Positions 9,358 through 19,697 of a stretch of 64,000 nucleotides of DNA are shown one piece after another. The notes under the pieces were generated by a model that was not told where the DNA came from, did not search any database, and was given only the letters and a program-made list of their open reading frames with translations. Positions within the stretch are counted from its first letter, which is position 1. Every line of letters starts with the position of its first letter. The stretch is from an uncultured Gammaproteobacteria bacterium. Its GTDB lineage: Bacteria > Pseudomonadota > Gammaproteobacteria > Steroidobacterales > UBA11654. A program made the translations under genes and the position numbers. Location of the stretch: the NCBI GenBank assembly GCA_902595845.1, contig CACJRN010000002.1:1-64000 (forward strand), read 5' to 3'.

Positions 9358-12300
9358 TTATATTGACTGGTAGTTCCAATCTTCCCAAACCACTTGATCA
9401 TTGATATTTTCAAGTGGAATCATTAAATCACATTCAATGGACTGCACATTCAATGGCTTGGCATTACCAATGATCAACGCATCATCACCAGAGAATAAAT
9501 CGAAATTAAGTTCCATAGAGTCTTCAATCAATATCAATTCATTGATTGATTCATTTGGATCAATTAGTCCATGATCTATATCGTCAGCAGTTATTGGTAA
9601 ATCAATTATTGAAAGATCAAAATCATTCACCCATTGATTATCATCAGGTATGACGATAATTCCATTGTTTGAATCATTTGTGACTGTATCTGTATCAACA
9701 TCAACATCATTACTTTGATTGTCTTCACCATCAACCAACCTACTGGTGGAATTTTTGCTTGTAAGATCAGAGACCTGTACTGTTTGATCAGAGAATATAA
9801 TTGTCTCGATATTCGTCAATTTAATTGTGTTACCTGCATAGTCACCAGTGGCCGAATCCAGAGCTATGATTGATACCACGTTATCCGATATAGTGATCTC
9901 ATAATTATCCCTTTGATCAAAGATCAGCACGGTATCAACACCATCTTTACCATCAATTTCATCTGAGCCACCATCTGGATCGAACACATCATCTCCATCT
10001 GTTCCATTTAGTGTTTCTGAACTGCCATCGCCATAAAAATATGTTGCATCATTCAGCGTTGCATCAATAGAAATCATTGTGTCTGAGAACTCAATATTTT
10101 CTACATTTCTCACTGTTATTGTTTGACCTAAATAAGGTCCAGAGGCTGAATCAAGAGCTTTAATTTTTGTTATACCCGCAAGGGTTTCAATCTCATAATT
10201 AGAACTTTGATCAAGTATCAATAAAGTATCAATGCCATCCTTACCATCTATATCATCTTCACCACCTTTTGAATCAATGATGTCATCCAAATCCGTTCCA
10301 TTTAATGTTTCAGCTGCAGTGGATCCCGAAATATTATTTTCTTCTGCATCAGTTACTGTAATAACCAATTCTGAAGTGACGTCTCCGATTGTGATGGTTA
10401 GGCTATAGCTTGATTGATTCTCGAAATCTGCTTTTGTTCCTGGTTTTAATCTGAGTATATATTCATCTGTGATTTCAAATTTATCAGCGTCTGCTCCACT
10501 TAGGATAAATTTAGCAACATCATCATCTGGAGATAATTTCTTAGATCCAGATAAAGAGATGGTACCTACTTCACCATTGACAATATTTTCTCTTAAGGTC
10601 TGATTAGAGATTGTAATACCTGCATCAGAAGAGACCTCATATACTCCCATTCCTTTTCGAGTGATAAAATATGTTTCTCCATCTGCACTTTGATAAAAGT
10701 CATAAGCCAGACTGCTTTTTAGATAAGTCCAACCCTCATCAGGTGTAACAACCACTAGATCTCGAAAGCTTCCTTCATGATCACCGAGTATATAGATCGC
10801 TGTATCTGGATCTCCATCAGAGTCTTGATCATCATCAATCTGAGAAACAAAGTTTTTTATCGAATCAACAGTTAATTTGATTATATTTTGGGTTTCATTT
10901 AACCCCAAATAGACTTCCTCAACAGCTTCTATTTCGCCTTGAATTGAAGCAAGATCAAATATTGGGTTCTGTTCTAATTGAGAGGATATATCGAGTCTGT
11001 CTCTACCAGCACCACCTGATATAAGAGCAAAATCATTACTATCATAGTAGAAGGTATCATCACCGTTATCACCGAAAGCTGAATCACCTGTTGAAATACC
11101 ATAAACACTATCATCTCCAGGTCCACAACTGATTTCATTCACAGCGACATTACATGTTATGGAATCTGAACCACTTCCAGCCCTGACATTTTCCATTTCG
11201 TTAAAGTAGTAAATTCCAATGATGTAACCTGTTGAAAACTCGCCATTATCATATGTGATTTCATCGGTTCCAATGAAGCTTAGGATACTATTTAAGTTGA
11301 TCTCAGAATCGAGGCTCAATGTAGAAAAATCGATTGTATCAATACCACCTGTATCAAAGATCGTGAAGGATACTGGGCCTTCGATAAAATATATATCGTC
11401 ACCTGAGTTTGTATCAGGTCTAAACCAAGTATCGGTATTTTGATTAACTGAATAGAGATAACGAAGAGCCCAAATATCAAAAAACATTGGAGTATAAGGG
11501 AATATTTCATCGCCATCCGCCGTTTCCATAAAGCTATATGTGTAGAGATCTTTTTCAGCTTCAAATTCTAAATCATGAATAGATATAAGATTTGTGTTGA
11601 TTCCAGCTATTTGTTTTCTGTCATCAATAATTGGTTTTTCTGATGGCAAGTGCGAGGAGGGCGAGAAGGATCCATCACCATGAACTTGGCCACAAGTACC
11701 ACAGATAATCAGACCATCTGATGAACCATCAGGGCTGGGCATTAAATTATCACCCACATAATCTCTATAAGCCATAACCGTGTAATATTGAGCATCGTAT
11801 GCAAGTGGCATGAGAGGTGAGTTAAACCCAGAGGAGTTTGGATAAAAAGCATTATGCGGATGTTTAAGACCGAGTGAATGACCTATTTCATGGATCAATG
11901 TATTAAAACCAAACGTACCATCAGCCCAATCTCCGTCAGTATTAAAATCAGCATTTGCCATCCAAATATCGGAATCTCCAGAATCATTGTAATAATCATT
12001 GATTCCATAAAGATCAACCATTGAAAATCCAGCTACGCCACTTCGCATGTTATCCGTTAGACCAATTCGGATATCGCCAACTTGGGTTTCTGTTTCGATT
12101 ACTTTTACAAAATTTATCCCTGTGACAGAACTTATCAGGGCAAATGCTCTATCAACCGCATCAATGAATCCCTGCGATGGGTCAACGGCACCTTGGCTCG
12201 TATATAACTGTCTATAATCATCTGAAAAAACAGAGCTGGCTGTGACAACGCTATATGTGATTGTATTTTGGATAGAATTATCACCATCTACATCCAATCG

Positions 12301-15300
12301 GATACCAAAAAGCATCGCATTGATAAGGCTATTTGAAGATTCTGCGACATTGCTCTGTGATTGGATATCTGATGCATAGGGTGTTGCATAAGCAAGGTCA
12401 TTGACATTTACAGTGAAGTCTTTTGAGACACTAAGGCCACCTTGGTCAATGACTTTGATTGTAACGTTTAACGAAGATTTGATTTCATAATCTGCATATA
12501 CATTATCCTTCAATTTTAGTGTTCCATCAGATGTGACCTCGAACATATCAGCATCTTCTCCTGATATCTCATAGGTATATGAATCATTGATATTTGGATC
12601 AGTAACATTAACTGAGCCGATCTCAATACCACGCTGACTCTCATCAAAATTAATATTTGATAAATCAAGATCTGTTGGGGCTGAGTTTACCTCAATAAGA
12701 ACATCCTCTGAAACATTCAAACCCGATGCATCAGTCACTGAAATTGTGAGATTGTAGCTGGCTTTATTAGAGAAATTTGTAGTGACGCTATCTTTGAATT
12801 TAAGTTTTCCTTCATTATCAATTTCAAAATACTCAGCATCAGTTCCACTGATTTCATAAGTATAAGTATCAAATTGATCAAGATTACCTATGATTACTGA
12901 TCCAACAGAAGGACCAGTATCATTATCCTTTACCCAGGCACTGGACAGATTAAAAGCAGGCTCCTCATTCACATCAACAACTTGAATGGTGATATTTTTT
13001 GAAAAAGAATTGCCACCCGATGTTATTCCAGATAACTGAATTACAAAATCATTATTTTTCTCATAATCGAGGGATGCATTGCTTTTTAGTTTCAGTTCTC
13101 CATCTTCAGAGATAGTGAAAAGATTGGAATAAGCACCTTGTATTTGAATACTTGAAAAATCTACTGACTCATCATCATCTAAATTCAAAAATGAAATGCT
13201 TCCAATGGTTGCACCCAATGAGTTTTCCTCGACTGTGTTCTGGTCCAGTTTGAGAACTGGTTCAGGCTGTGATTGATCAATATCATCTTGCCCAGACCAA
13301 ATAATCAGATCTTGAATGGTTCCATAACCATTTGTAAAGGCAAACTCATCCAATCCGTCATTATCATAATCACCCATTGAGATTATCTGGAGACCGCTCT
13401 CATTTCCCTTAATTTCAATACTTGAATAGATGGTATCTGAGAGCTCTCCAAGCCAATTACTTTGCCCAAAGATTATCTGCCCAACTCCATACTCGCTTCC
13501 AGAGTAGTTTGAGTCCCAATTTGCATATGGTGCGACCACAAGTATGTCATCGAATCCATCTCCGTTGACATCACCAATCCCTTTAAATTCATAGAAAGAT
13601 CCTATTGACGTCCCTGATAAATATTCACCATCTAATGAGGATTGAATGCTTGAATCGATCAATTTGACATCATTGATACCATCTCCATTCAAATCATAAT
13701 CAGCTGACCAACTTGACTGACCCCAAACAATGAAAAAGTTATCGTCATAATCTCTTATGCCTAGATCATCAAACCCATCACCATTGATATCGCCCAAGTT
13801 CTGAAGTGAGCCTTGACGATAGCCCATATATGATCCCGAGTTATTTCCATTGATTACGACGGCTTCTTGAGGGTCACCAAAATTTTGACCCAAGTAAATG
13901 GTTACAATTCCTTCGTTTCCATCATTAAGTCCAGCCTCATTTGAAGATACAGCTAAATCATCAATTCCATCTCCATTAAAATCTCCAACAGCGACTGAGT
14001 CGCCCATTTCAGATTCAGAGTTTGGAGAGAATACACTACTGAGCTGAATAGAAACCCCGTAGTCATCTGAATCGTATAAGTCTCCACCATCATATGTATT
14101 TATCTTTAAATCAGACTGACCATATATAATATGAAAAGCACCTTCGTCTGAATCCAACAATGGAGCATTTCCATCTAGTGGAGCCCCTATGAGAATGTCG
14201 TCGAATCCATCATTATTAAAATCACCGATGGCAATGTCTGCTCCAAATTCTGCACTATCTGAACCATTAGGAGCTAAGAAAGTTGTCCATTGAACCTCTT
14301 CATTTACGAGTGATTGCAGTGATGCGCCATGAACGATCTCAACCATACCATCTGATAGATCCGTCGATCCATCACCATCATAATCATAATCTAATGAGTC
14401 ATTACCGAAACCCAAGATAATGTCTGCAAAACCATCTCCATTGATGTCACCAAGATCCATATCCGTTGGAATATACCCAAAGGTATAATTCCAATATGTA
14501 ACCAAGTATGCTGTTTGATTGACGTTCCCATCAATATCTTGACCTCCAGGAATGATAACGAGGTCAAGCCATGTATTATCGACATTTATAAGTAAAACTG
14601 TATCTGGGGATCCATCTCCAGTGACATCTTTTCCACCTGCAGAAGCAACAATTTCTCCATAGTCATTGTTAATAGTGACCAATCCTTCGCTAGACATTTC
14701 TCTTCCGAGCTCAAGACTTCCGTCATCAGATGTGTCCCCAAAATCAAGAACAATATAGACAGGATTGCTCGAGAGATTTCCAGAGTAAGTGATATCAACA
14801 CTGGTTGACTCATCTTCAAGTGAAAAAATCAATGGCCTGACTGAACTAGAAACATCTTCATCAGGACCATTTACCCCATAAGAAAGTGCATCTGTACCAG
14901 CATGATAATGCGCTGTGCTATTCTCAAAATCAATTGCAGAACCTGATTTTAGATAGACTGCCCCAGTTTCGGCATCAAATCTAAAGAATGAGGATACATC
15001 AAATCCCGAGACAGATTTGACAACTAAATTATAAGAGCCATTTTCATCATCTTTTAAATCAATAGAAAAGAGATAAATCTCCTCATCAGAATCTTTTTCT
15101 GGAACTGTGATATGCAGAGTGGTTGCATTCGATGTATACCAGTTATCCTCATCATTTTTTAGCCAAATAGAGTCAACAGAAAGTTGCCCATTTCTTCCAA
15201 AAATATATGTTGCAGCTTCAATGGGCTCATCAATGTCATTTACAGCAATATTGACAGTTGATTTTAGAGATTCACCATCACTATTGGTTGCTGTAATGAG

Positions 15301-16887
15301 AACTTGATAATCATTGTCCCTTTCAAAGTCTAACTCAATGCCATCTTTTAGTTTTAAAGTACCATCATTTGAGAGTTCAAAATAACGAGCATCTTCTCCT
15401 GAGAGTGTATAGGTCACGCCTATATTATCGATTCCTCTAACCTCGATGATTTTCCCAACAATGCTTCCATCACTGTTTTCGTTCAAACTGTAATTATCAA
15501 GCTTGATACCCCCTACAATGATCGTGACAGTTTCTTCATATTCTCCTCCCTGACTATCTGTCACTGTAATGATTAGATCGATGGATGCATTTGCTGAACT
15601 TATACTTTGGTCAGATTTTAGTCTAAGCACACCTTCAATGATTTCAAAACGGTCATCATTTACTGCGTATGTAAATGTTTCCCCAGCATCCTCATCTGTG
15701 ACTGTGATTTCTCCAATAATAGCGCCGTCAAGATCACCTTGAAGACTATCGGATGCCAACTCAATATTACTCGGTAAATCATTGACATCATTGACAGTAA
15801 TTGTGAATTGAAATGATGTTGTCGTTCCATTCTGATTTGTTGCCGTTATGGTTAGCGAGTAATTACTCTTAGACTCAAAATTAAGTTGAACGCCATCTTT
15901 AATTTTGAGTTCTCCGTCAATAACTTCAAAATTTTCAGAGCCAGTTCCTGATATTGAATAATTAACTGTTCCTGAAGGAAGAGTGTCGTCAAAGACAGTT
16001 TCAAGTGTCCCAATATTTGCGCCTTGATCATTTTCATCTATAGTTCTGGAGCTAAGAGTCATTCTTGATTGGACATCATTTACAGTGACTATAATTGTTT
16101 GTGATGCAGTATTTCCATTTCCATCATCTACGGTGACCTCAACCGAATAAATATTATCCTTATCGGCGTCTTTAGGGTCTTCATAATCTGGTTTTTCAAT
16201 AAAGCTCAACTCACCAGTCGAACTATCAATCTGAAAAAGTGAGCCATCTTCTCCACCAGAAATACTATATGTAAGAGTATCTCCATCGGGATCTTCGCCG
16301 ACGACAGTCATCACACTAGTTGTGTTCTCTTCTATAGCAACATCTATCAGTGAGACAATCGTTGGAGGGTCTTGTATTGCGTTGATTGTAAAAGAGACTG
16401 TTGAGGAGTCTCTGCCACCAGCCTGATCTGAAACCGTGTAACTGAAAGAGCCAATAGTATTGATATCAGAATTAACATCTTCATTTGGCGTGAATGTGAG
16501 TCCAGTCAGTTCATTGATTGTCAATGACATACCCTCAGTTACTAATTCTCCAGATGCTGTTCTTATTTCTCCTCCTGTCGGAACAGAATCAACTGTAATG
16601 GAAAGGGTATCTCCGGTATCTGGATCTGTCGGTGCTGAGATATTTAATTCAGTTGCATCAGCATCTTCATCGATTGTTAGTGTTGAGTCAGCAGCAGCAA
16701 CAGGTGAACGATTTGCTGGTGAGGGATTAGTAATAGGTCCACCACCTCCACCGCCTCCACCACAGGCACTTAAGGTGAGAGAAATAAGTGATGGGATGAC
16801 GATGTTTCCATTTTGGTTAAGATTTTTTGATTGACGCTGTTTTTCTGAGATTGCCTCAGAAATGTTTTCATTATCTATGTTATTCAT
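9358..16887 (-). CDS. Giant type I-secreted adhesin/protease with cadherin-like, FG-GAP, serralysin-type and RTX-like regions
   Basis: The roughly 2,509-residue surface protein is presumably exported by the adjacent ABC/HlyD/TolC system. Order seen: N-terminal h-region ending in a lipobox LSAC followed by nine Gly (Cys about 42); cadherin-like repeats with DVNDL/DVNEE and DxD calcium motifs (about 50-560); six or seven FG-GAP/VCBS-type repeats (GDINGDGFADIILG, GDFNGDGIDDLAV; about 800-1195); more cadherin-like repeats (about 1220-1560); an M10/serralysin-type domain with HEIGHSLGLKHP at about 1667 and Met-turn VMAY at about 1706; RTX-like GGAGRDRL; and a C-terminal tandem pair of about 85 residues starting ETLNGTD. 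The ATG at 16887 follows a GTG used by the track. Cysteines (CGTC in the protease region) are unusual for RTX proteins. Attachment or polymer degradation is inferred. Confidence 0.88.
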   Translation of the reverse strand: MNNIDNENISEAISEKQRQSKNLNQNGNIVIPSLISLTLSACGGGGGGGGPITNPSPANRSPVAAADSTLTIDEDADATELNISAPTDPDTGDTLSITVDSVPTGGEIRTASGELVTEGMSLTINELTGLTFTPNEDVNSDINTIGSFSYTVSDQAGGRDSSTVSFTINAIQDPPTIVSLIDVAIEENTTSVMTVVGEDPDGDTLTYSISGGEDGSLFQIDSSTGELSFIEKPDYEDPKDADKDNIYSVEVTVDDGNGNTASQTIIVTVNDVQSRMTLSSRTIDENDQGANIGTLETVFDDTLPSGTVNYSISGTGSENFEVIDGELKIKDGVQLNFESKSNYSLTITATNQNGTTTSFQFTITVNDVNDLPSNIELASDSLQGDLDGAIIGEITVTDEDAGETFTYAVNDDRFEIIEGVLRLKSDQSISSANASIDLIITVTDSQGGEYEETVTIIVGGIKLDNYSLNENSDGSIVGKIIEVRGIDNIGVTYTLSGEDARYFELSNDGTLKLKDGIELDFERDNDYQVLITATNSDGESLKSTVNIAVNDIDEPIEAATYIFGRNGQLSVDSIWLKNDEDNWYTSNATTLHITVPEKDSDEEIYLFSIDLKDDENGSYNLVVKSVSGFDVSSFFRFDAETGAVYLKSGSAIDFENSTAHYHAGTDALSYGVNGPDEDVSSSVRPLIFSLEDESTSVDITYSGNLSSNPVYIVLDFGDTSDDGSLELGREMSSEGLVTINNDYGEIVASAGGKDVTGDGSPDTVLLINVDNTWLDLVIIPGGQDIDGNVNQTAYLVTYWNYTFGYIPTDMDLGDINGDGFADIILGFGNDSLDYDYDGDGSTDLSDGMVEIVHGASLQSLVNEEVQWTTFLAPNGSDSAEFGADIAIGDFNNDGFDDILIGAPLDGNAPLLDSDEGAFHIIYGQSDLKINTYDGGDLYDSDDYGVSIQLSSVFSPNSESEMGDSVAVGDFNGDGIDDLAVSSNEAGLNDGNEGIVTIYLGQNFGDPQEAVVINGNNSGSYMGYRQGSLQNLGDINGDGFDDLGIRDYDDNFFIVWGQSSWSADYDLNGDGINDVKLIDSSIQSSLDGEYLSGTSIGSFYEFKGIGDVNGDGFDDILVVAPYANWDSNYSGSEYGVGQIIFGQSNWLGELSDTIYSSIEIKGNESGLQIISMGDYDNDGLDEFAFTNGYGTIQDLIIWSGQDDIDQSQPEPVLKLDQNTVEENSLGATIGSISFLNLDDDESVDFSSIQIQGAYSNLFTISEDGELKLKSNASLDYEKNNDFVIQLSGITSGGNSFSKNITIQVVDVNEEPAFNLSSAWVKDNDTGPSVGSVIIGNLDQFDTYTYEISGTDAEYFEIDNEGKLKFKDSVTTNFSNKASYNLTISVTDASGLNVSEDVLIEVNSAPTDLDLSNINFDESQRGIEIGSVNVTDPNINDSYTYEISGEDADMFEVTSDGTLKLKDNVYADYEIKSSLNVTIKVIDQGGLSVSKDFTVNVNDLAYATPYASDIQSQSNVAESSNSLINAMLFGIRLDVDGDNSIQNTITYSVVTASSVFSDDYRQLYTSQGAVDPSQGFIDAVDRAFALISSVTGINFVKVIETETQVGDIRIGLTDNMRSGVAGFSMVDLYGINDYYNDSGDSDIWMANADFNTDGDWADGTFGFNTLIHEIGHSLGLKHPHNAFYPNSSGFNSPLMPLAYDAQYYTVMAYRDYVGDNLMPSPDGSSDGLIICGTCGQVHGDGSFSPSSHLPSEKPIIDDRKQIAGINTNLISIHDLEFEAEKDLYTYSFMETADGDEIFPYTPMFFDIWALRYLYSVNQNTDTWFRPDTNSGDDIYFIEGPVSFTIFDTGGIDTIDFSTLSLDSEINLNSILSFIGTDEITYDNGEFSTGYIIGIYYFNEMENVRAGSGSDSITCNVAVNEISCGPGDDSVYGISTGDSAFGDNGDDTFYYDSNDFALISGGAGRDRLDISSQLEQNPIFDLASIQGEIEAVEEVYLGLNETQNIIKLTVDSIKNFVSQIDDDQDSDGDPDTAIYILGDHEGSFRDLVVVTPDEGWTYLKSSLAYDFYQSADGETYFITRKGMGVYEVSSDAGITISNQTLRENIVNGEVGTISLSGSKKLSPDDDVAKFILSGADADKFEITDEYILRLKPGTKADFENQSSYSLTITIGDVTSELVITVTDAEENNISGSTAAETLNGTDLDDIIDSKGGEDDIDGKDGIDTLLILDQSSNYEIETLAGITKIKALDSASGPYLGQTITVRNVENIEFSDTMISIDATLNDATYFYGDGSSETLNGTDGDDVFDPDGGSDEIDGKDGVDTVLIFDQRDNYEITISDNVVSIIALDSATGDYAGNTIKLTNIETIIFSDQTVQVSDLTSKNSTSRLVDGEDNQSNDVDVDTDTVTNDSNNGIIVIPDDNQWVNDFDLSIIDLPITADDIDHGLIDPNESINELILIEDSMELNFDLFSGDDALIIGNAKPLNVQSIECDLMIPLENINDQVVWEDWNYQSI

Positions 16888-17019
16888 CACTTATCTTAAT
16901 AGGGGTTAAGAATAAAATTAAATCTATGTTTTGATCTAAGAGAATTCACATTATCATATTTGGGGAGATTATTTAGAGAATTCACAATAGGAATATATAA
17001 ATTCTAGGATTAAAAATTA

Positions 17020-18027
17020 GTGAAATTAAAAGGAACAAAAATCGTATTAAATTCAATCCCAGCTGGGATTCCTAAGAAAGATGATTTTAGATTGAAAGAA
17101 TTTGAAGTCAATGAGCCAGTTGATGGTCAATTTTTAGCAGAAACAATTTACCTCGCTCTCGATCCGTATGTCAGAGTTACAATGGTTGGTAGGCATTTCT
17201 TTTCAACCCCTAAAGAAGGTGAAGTGCCAAGAGGATCTACAATTTCAAGAGTAATAAAATCTAGAAATAGTAATTTCAATGAAGGTGACTTAGTTGTTAT
17301 GGAATCCGGAATGCAAAGTCATTCCATCTCTGATGGAAAAGAAGTTCATTTTGTAAAAACAGGTTCAGCACCTGTAACGACTGCACTCGGAATACTTGGA
17401 ATGCCTGGATTTACTGCATATTCAGCTTTACTGGGTCCAGCAAAACTAAAAAAAGATGATCTTGTATTGGTATCTGCTGCTTCAGGCGCTGTTGGATCAA
17501 TGGTTGGTCAAATTGCTTCTATCTATAATGCAAGAGTGATTGGAATCGCAGGTGGCGAGGAGAAATGTGAATGGGCAATGAATAATGCTTCATTGGATGC
17601 TTGTATTGATAGAAAAAAAGACGACATCGATCAAAAACTAACCGAGCTTTCTCAAAATGGGGTAGACATCTTCTTTGATAATACTGGAGGTGATATTCAG
17701 AATATTGTTTTATCAAAACATCTAGCCCTTAACTCAAGGGTGATCCTCTCTGGCATGATCAGCCAGTATAATTCAAACAAGCCTCCATCAGGTCCTAATT
17801 TGGGGAACATTTGCAAACAAAGAGCAACCATATATGGTTTTGTGGTTTATGACTTTGAGCATATGAGAGAATCTTTTGTGAAGGATGCTGTGGATTGGTA
17901 CGAAAAGGGTCTTTTGAATTACACTGAAGATCTTGTATTTGGTATAGAAAAAACTCCAGCTCATTTTATTAAATTAATGAAAGGTGAGAATTTTGGAAAA
18001 ACCATAGTTCAGTTCATGGATTTATAA
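17020..18027 (+). CDS. NADP-dependent MDR-family oxidoreductase (CurA/leukotriene B4 dehydrogenase-like)
   Basis: The 335-residue product reads as a zinc-free medium-chain reductase that reduces alpha,beta-unsaturated carbonyls. It has the N-terminal GroES-like fold (EPVDGQFLAETIYLALDPYVR), the conserved GILGMPGFTAYSALL segment and a nucleotide-binding motif (VSAASGAVGSMVGQIA). The zinc-binding Cys/His pattern is absent, and YNSNKPPSGPNL matches the family C-terminal half. It starts with GTG at 17020, with AGGA about 10 bases upstream. Its stop is one base from the stop of the convergent VOC gene. The substrate is unknown. Confidence 0.88.
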   Translation: MKLKGTKIVLNSIPAGIPKKDDFRLKEFEVNEPVDGQFLAETIYLALDPYVRVTMVGRHFFSTPKEGEVPRGSTISRVIKSRNSNFNEGDLVVMESGMQSHSISDGKEVHFVKTGSAPVTTALGILGMPGFTAYSALLGPAKLKKDDLVLVSAASGAVGSMVGQIASIYNARVIGIAGGEEKCEWAMNNASLDACIDRKKDDIDQKLTELSQNGVDIFFDNTGGDIQNIVLSKHLALNSRVILSGMISQYNSNKPPSGPNLGNICKQRATIYGFVVYDFEHMRESFVKDAVDWYEKGLLNYTEDLVFGIEKTPAHFIKLMKGENFGKTIVQFMDL

Positions 18028-18028
18028 T

Positions 18029-18961
18029 TTAAAGTTGCTGAACCTCTATCCTTAGTCCAGCTGGAGATCTGAAGCTGATTATCTCACCTTTGCCGTATAT
18101 GAGATCCAATAATCCATGTTCTTTAAAAGACACTGATCTTTTTCTAAGCTTATTTTTTATGTTATCAATGTCTTCAACTCTGAAAACACAATGAAGCGTT
18201 CCAAGAGCCGGCGGATTTGCTATTTTATATAAATCATCTTGCTTTTCAGCACCTATGTAAGCGACTAACTCAACTCTCCCATAACGATCTAATTCATCAC
18301 CTTCAAGCAAATTCAATCTCAATCCTCCACCTTTAGGTAATCCAATCATCTTTTCAACATGCTCACCAAATAAGTCTTCGCTTAACGCTTCTTTCAGTGA
18401 CAAGATGTCCATAAAGAAGTCGGTTTCTTCATCTAATTCAGATACGATCGTGACAAGCGAAGTTATTCCGCCATAACCTCTTTTAGATAATTGTATTTTT
18501 TCACCCAATTGCTCTACAAAAATAATATTGGTGTGATCATGCCCGGGCATTTGAACCTCTAAAACATCTGCCCCAATGGATTCAATTTTATATCCAACAT
18601 ATTCAGATCTGAATTGATAACCCATCTTGATCAATTCATCATACTTGCTCGGCAAGTCAAGACATGTCACATCTAAATTTTTTGGCCCAAGATCAGTTGC
18701 ATTTGCATTCTGACGAACAGCAGTAGATGGATTTTTGAATTGTACAAGATGAATTTTCCCAACATCAATTTTAGGAGTTGCCAGCAAAGCTTGTTTGGTT
18801 ATTTCATCGTCTTCGAGTTGCCAGAGTCTTGATAAATCACCATCTATCCCTTCTCTTTCTGAGACGATATCAAGACCAAATTGATTGACCCATAGCTCGA
18901 TTGCTTCATTGATGTTTTGTACACCAACGATAATAGTATCAATTGATCTTATCGAGCCCAA
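18029..18961 (-). CDS. Two-domain VOC (glyoxalase/dioxygenase superfamily) protein
   Basis: The 310-residue cytosolic protein contains two VOC modules: residues 1-140 begin with IDTIIVGVQNINEAIELWVNQFGL, and a second begins near residue 160 (RGYGGITSLVTIVSELDEETDFF). The C-terminal strand IISFRSPAGLRIEVQQL carries the usual acidic ligand. Such proteins are often ring-cleavage dioxygenases or lyases, but the catalytic ligand set is not clear enough to assign a reaction. It lies 3 bases downstream of the SDR gene, so the two probably form an operon acting on one substrate. Confidence 0.8.
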   Translation of the reverse strand: MGSIRSIDTIIVGVQNINEAIELWVNQFGLDIVSEREGIDGDLSRLWQLEDDEITKQALLATPKIDVGKIHLVQFKNPSTAVRQNANATDLGPKNLDVTCLDLPSKYDELIKMGYQFRSEYVGYKIESIGADVLEVQMPGHDHTNIIFVEQLGEKIQLSKRGYGGITSLVTIVSELDEETDFFMDILSLKEALSEDLFGEHVEKMIGLPKGGGLRLNLLEGDELDRYGRVELVAYIGAEKQDDLYKIANPPALGTLHCVFRVEDIDNIKNKLRKRSVSFKEHGLLDLIYGKGEIISFRSPAGLRIEVQQL

Positions 18962-18964
18962 TTC

Positions 18965-19687
18965 TTACCAGTTAATGCTTTCGCCGTTATATCGAACAAA
19001 ACTTCCAGAAGACTCCAAATCTAATTTTTCAATTTGTTTGAGCATTCCAGTTATGCTTTCCTCAGGTTCTAGGTTTGCACCACCACCATTCATTCTTGTT
19101 TTTACATAACCTGGACACATGGCAAGCACCTTGATTTCTTTTTCTTTAAGGATGTCAGACAATAAGGCTACAGATTTATTTAGAGCAGTTTTGCTGGTTG
19201 CATATGCAAAAGCCTTTTGATGGTCATCCGCAATTGAACCGACCACACTGGAAATGAAGATCATTTTCTTGTCATTCCCATTTTCAATATTTTCTAGAAA
19301 TGTCTCTGCCATCTTAACTGGACCAAATAGATTGGTTTTAAAGACATCAGACCAAACATCATAATCGATGGTTCCATAGTGTTGCTTAAAGGTATTTTCA
19401 AAATAGGGTAGCGGACCTATGGTACCCGCATTGTTAATCATGACGTCAATTGAAGTATCTTTCAGTTTTTCGCTTAATGAAAGAATGGAATTGTGATCAT
19501 TGATGTCTAAATTAACAACAATCAATTTGTCTTTATACTCAGCAAATAATAAGTCCAAATCCTCAATGTCATTGATATTTCTACAAGCAGCATAAACATT
19601 GTGACCTGCTTGCAGTATTTGTTTTGTAAATTCAAGTCCAAGTCCTCTGTTTGCACCAGTGACTAGGTAATTTTTTTGACCGCTCAT
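18965..19687 (-). CDS. Short-chain dehydrogenase/reductase (C-factor-like)
   Basis: The 240-residue protein is a classical SDR with an N-terminal cofactor motif TGANRGLGLEF, NNAGTIG after the fourth strand, a catalytic Ser in FISSVVGS and YATSK as the catalytic Tyr/Lys pair, followed by PGYVKTRM. It most resembles the CsgA/carbonyl-reductase-like subgroup. The substrate is not known. It is the middle gene of a three-gene leftward run (SGNH hydrolase, SDR, VOC) with gaps of only 3 and 10 bases. Confidence 0.88.
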   Translation of the reverse strand: MSGQKNYLVTGANRGLGLEFTKQILQAGHNVYAACRNINDIEDLDLLFAEYKDKLIVVNLDINDHNSILSLSEKLKDTSIDVMINNAGTIGPLPYFENTFKQHYGTIDYDVWSDVFKTNLFGPVKMAETFLENIENGNDKKMIFISSVVGSIADDHQKAFAYATSKTALNKSVALLSDILKEKEIKVLAMCPGYVKTRMNGGGANLEPEESITGMLKQIEKLDLESSGSFVRYNGESINW

Positions 19688-19697
19688 ATGGTTTCCT

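Noticed and set aside
16600-16700. LapG-type cleavage motif in the adhesin N-terminus
   Set aside because: The sequence SPVAAAD is not the expected TAAG-like site, and no LapG/LapD genes are nearby.
16700-16770. Glycine-codon repeat as a phase-variation tract
   Set aside because: The repeat unit is 3 bases, so changes in copy number stay in frame and would not switch expression.
16460-16834. 124-codon plus-strand ORF opposite the adhesin N-terminus
   Set aside because: It is an antisense shadow: its proline run mirrors the glycine codons of the adhesin, with no ribosome-binding site or recognisable domain.
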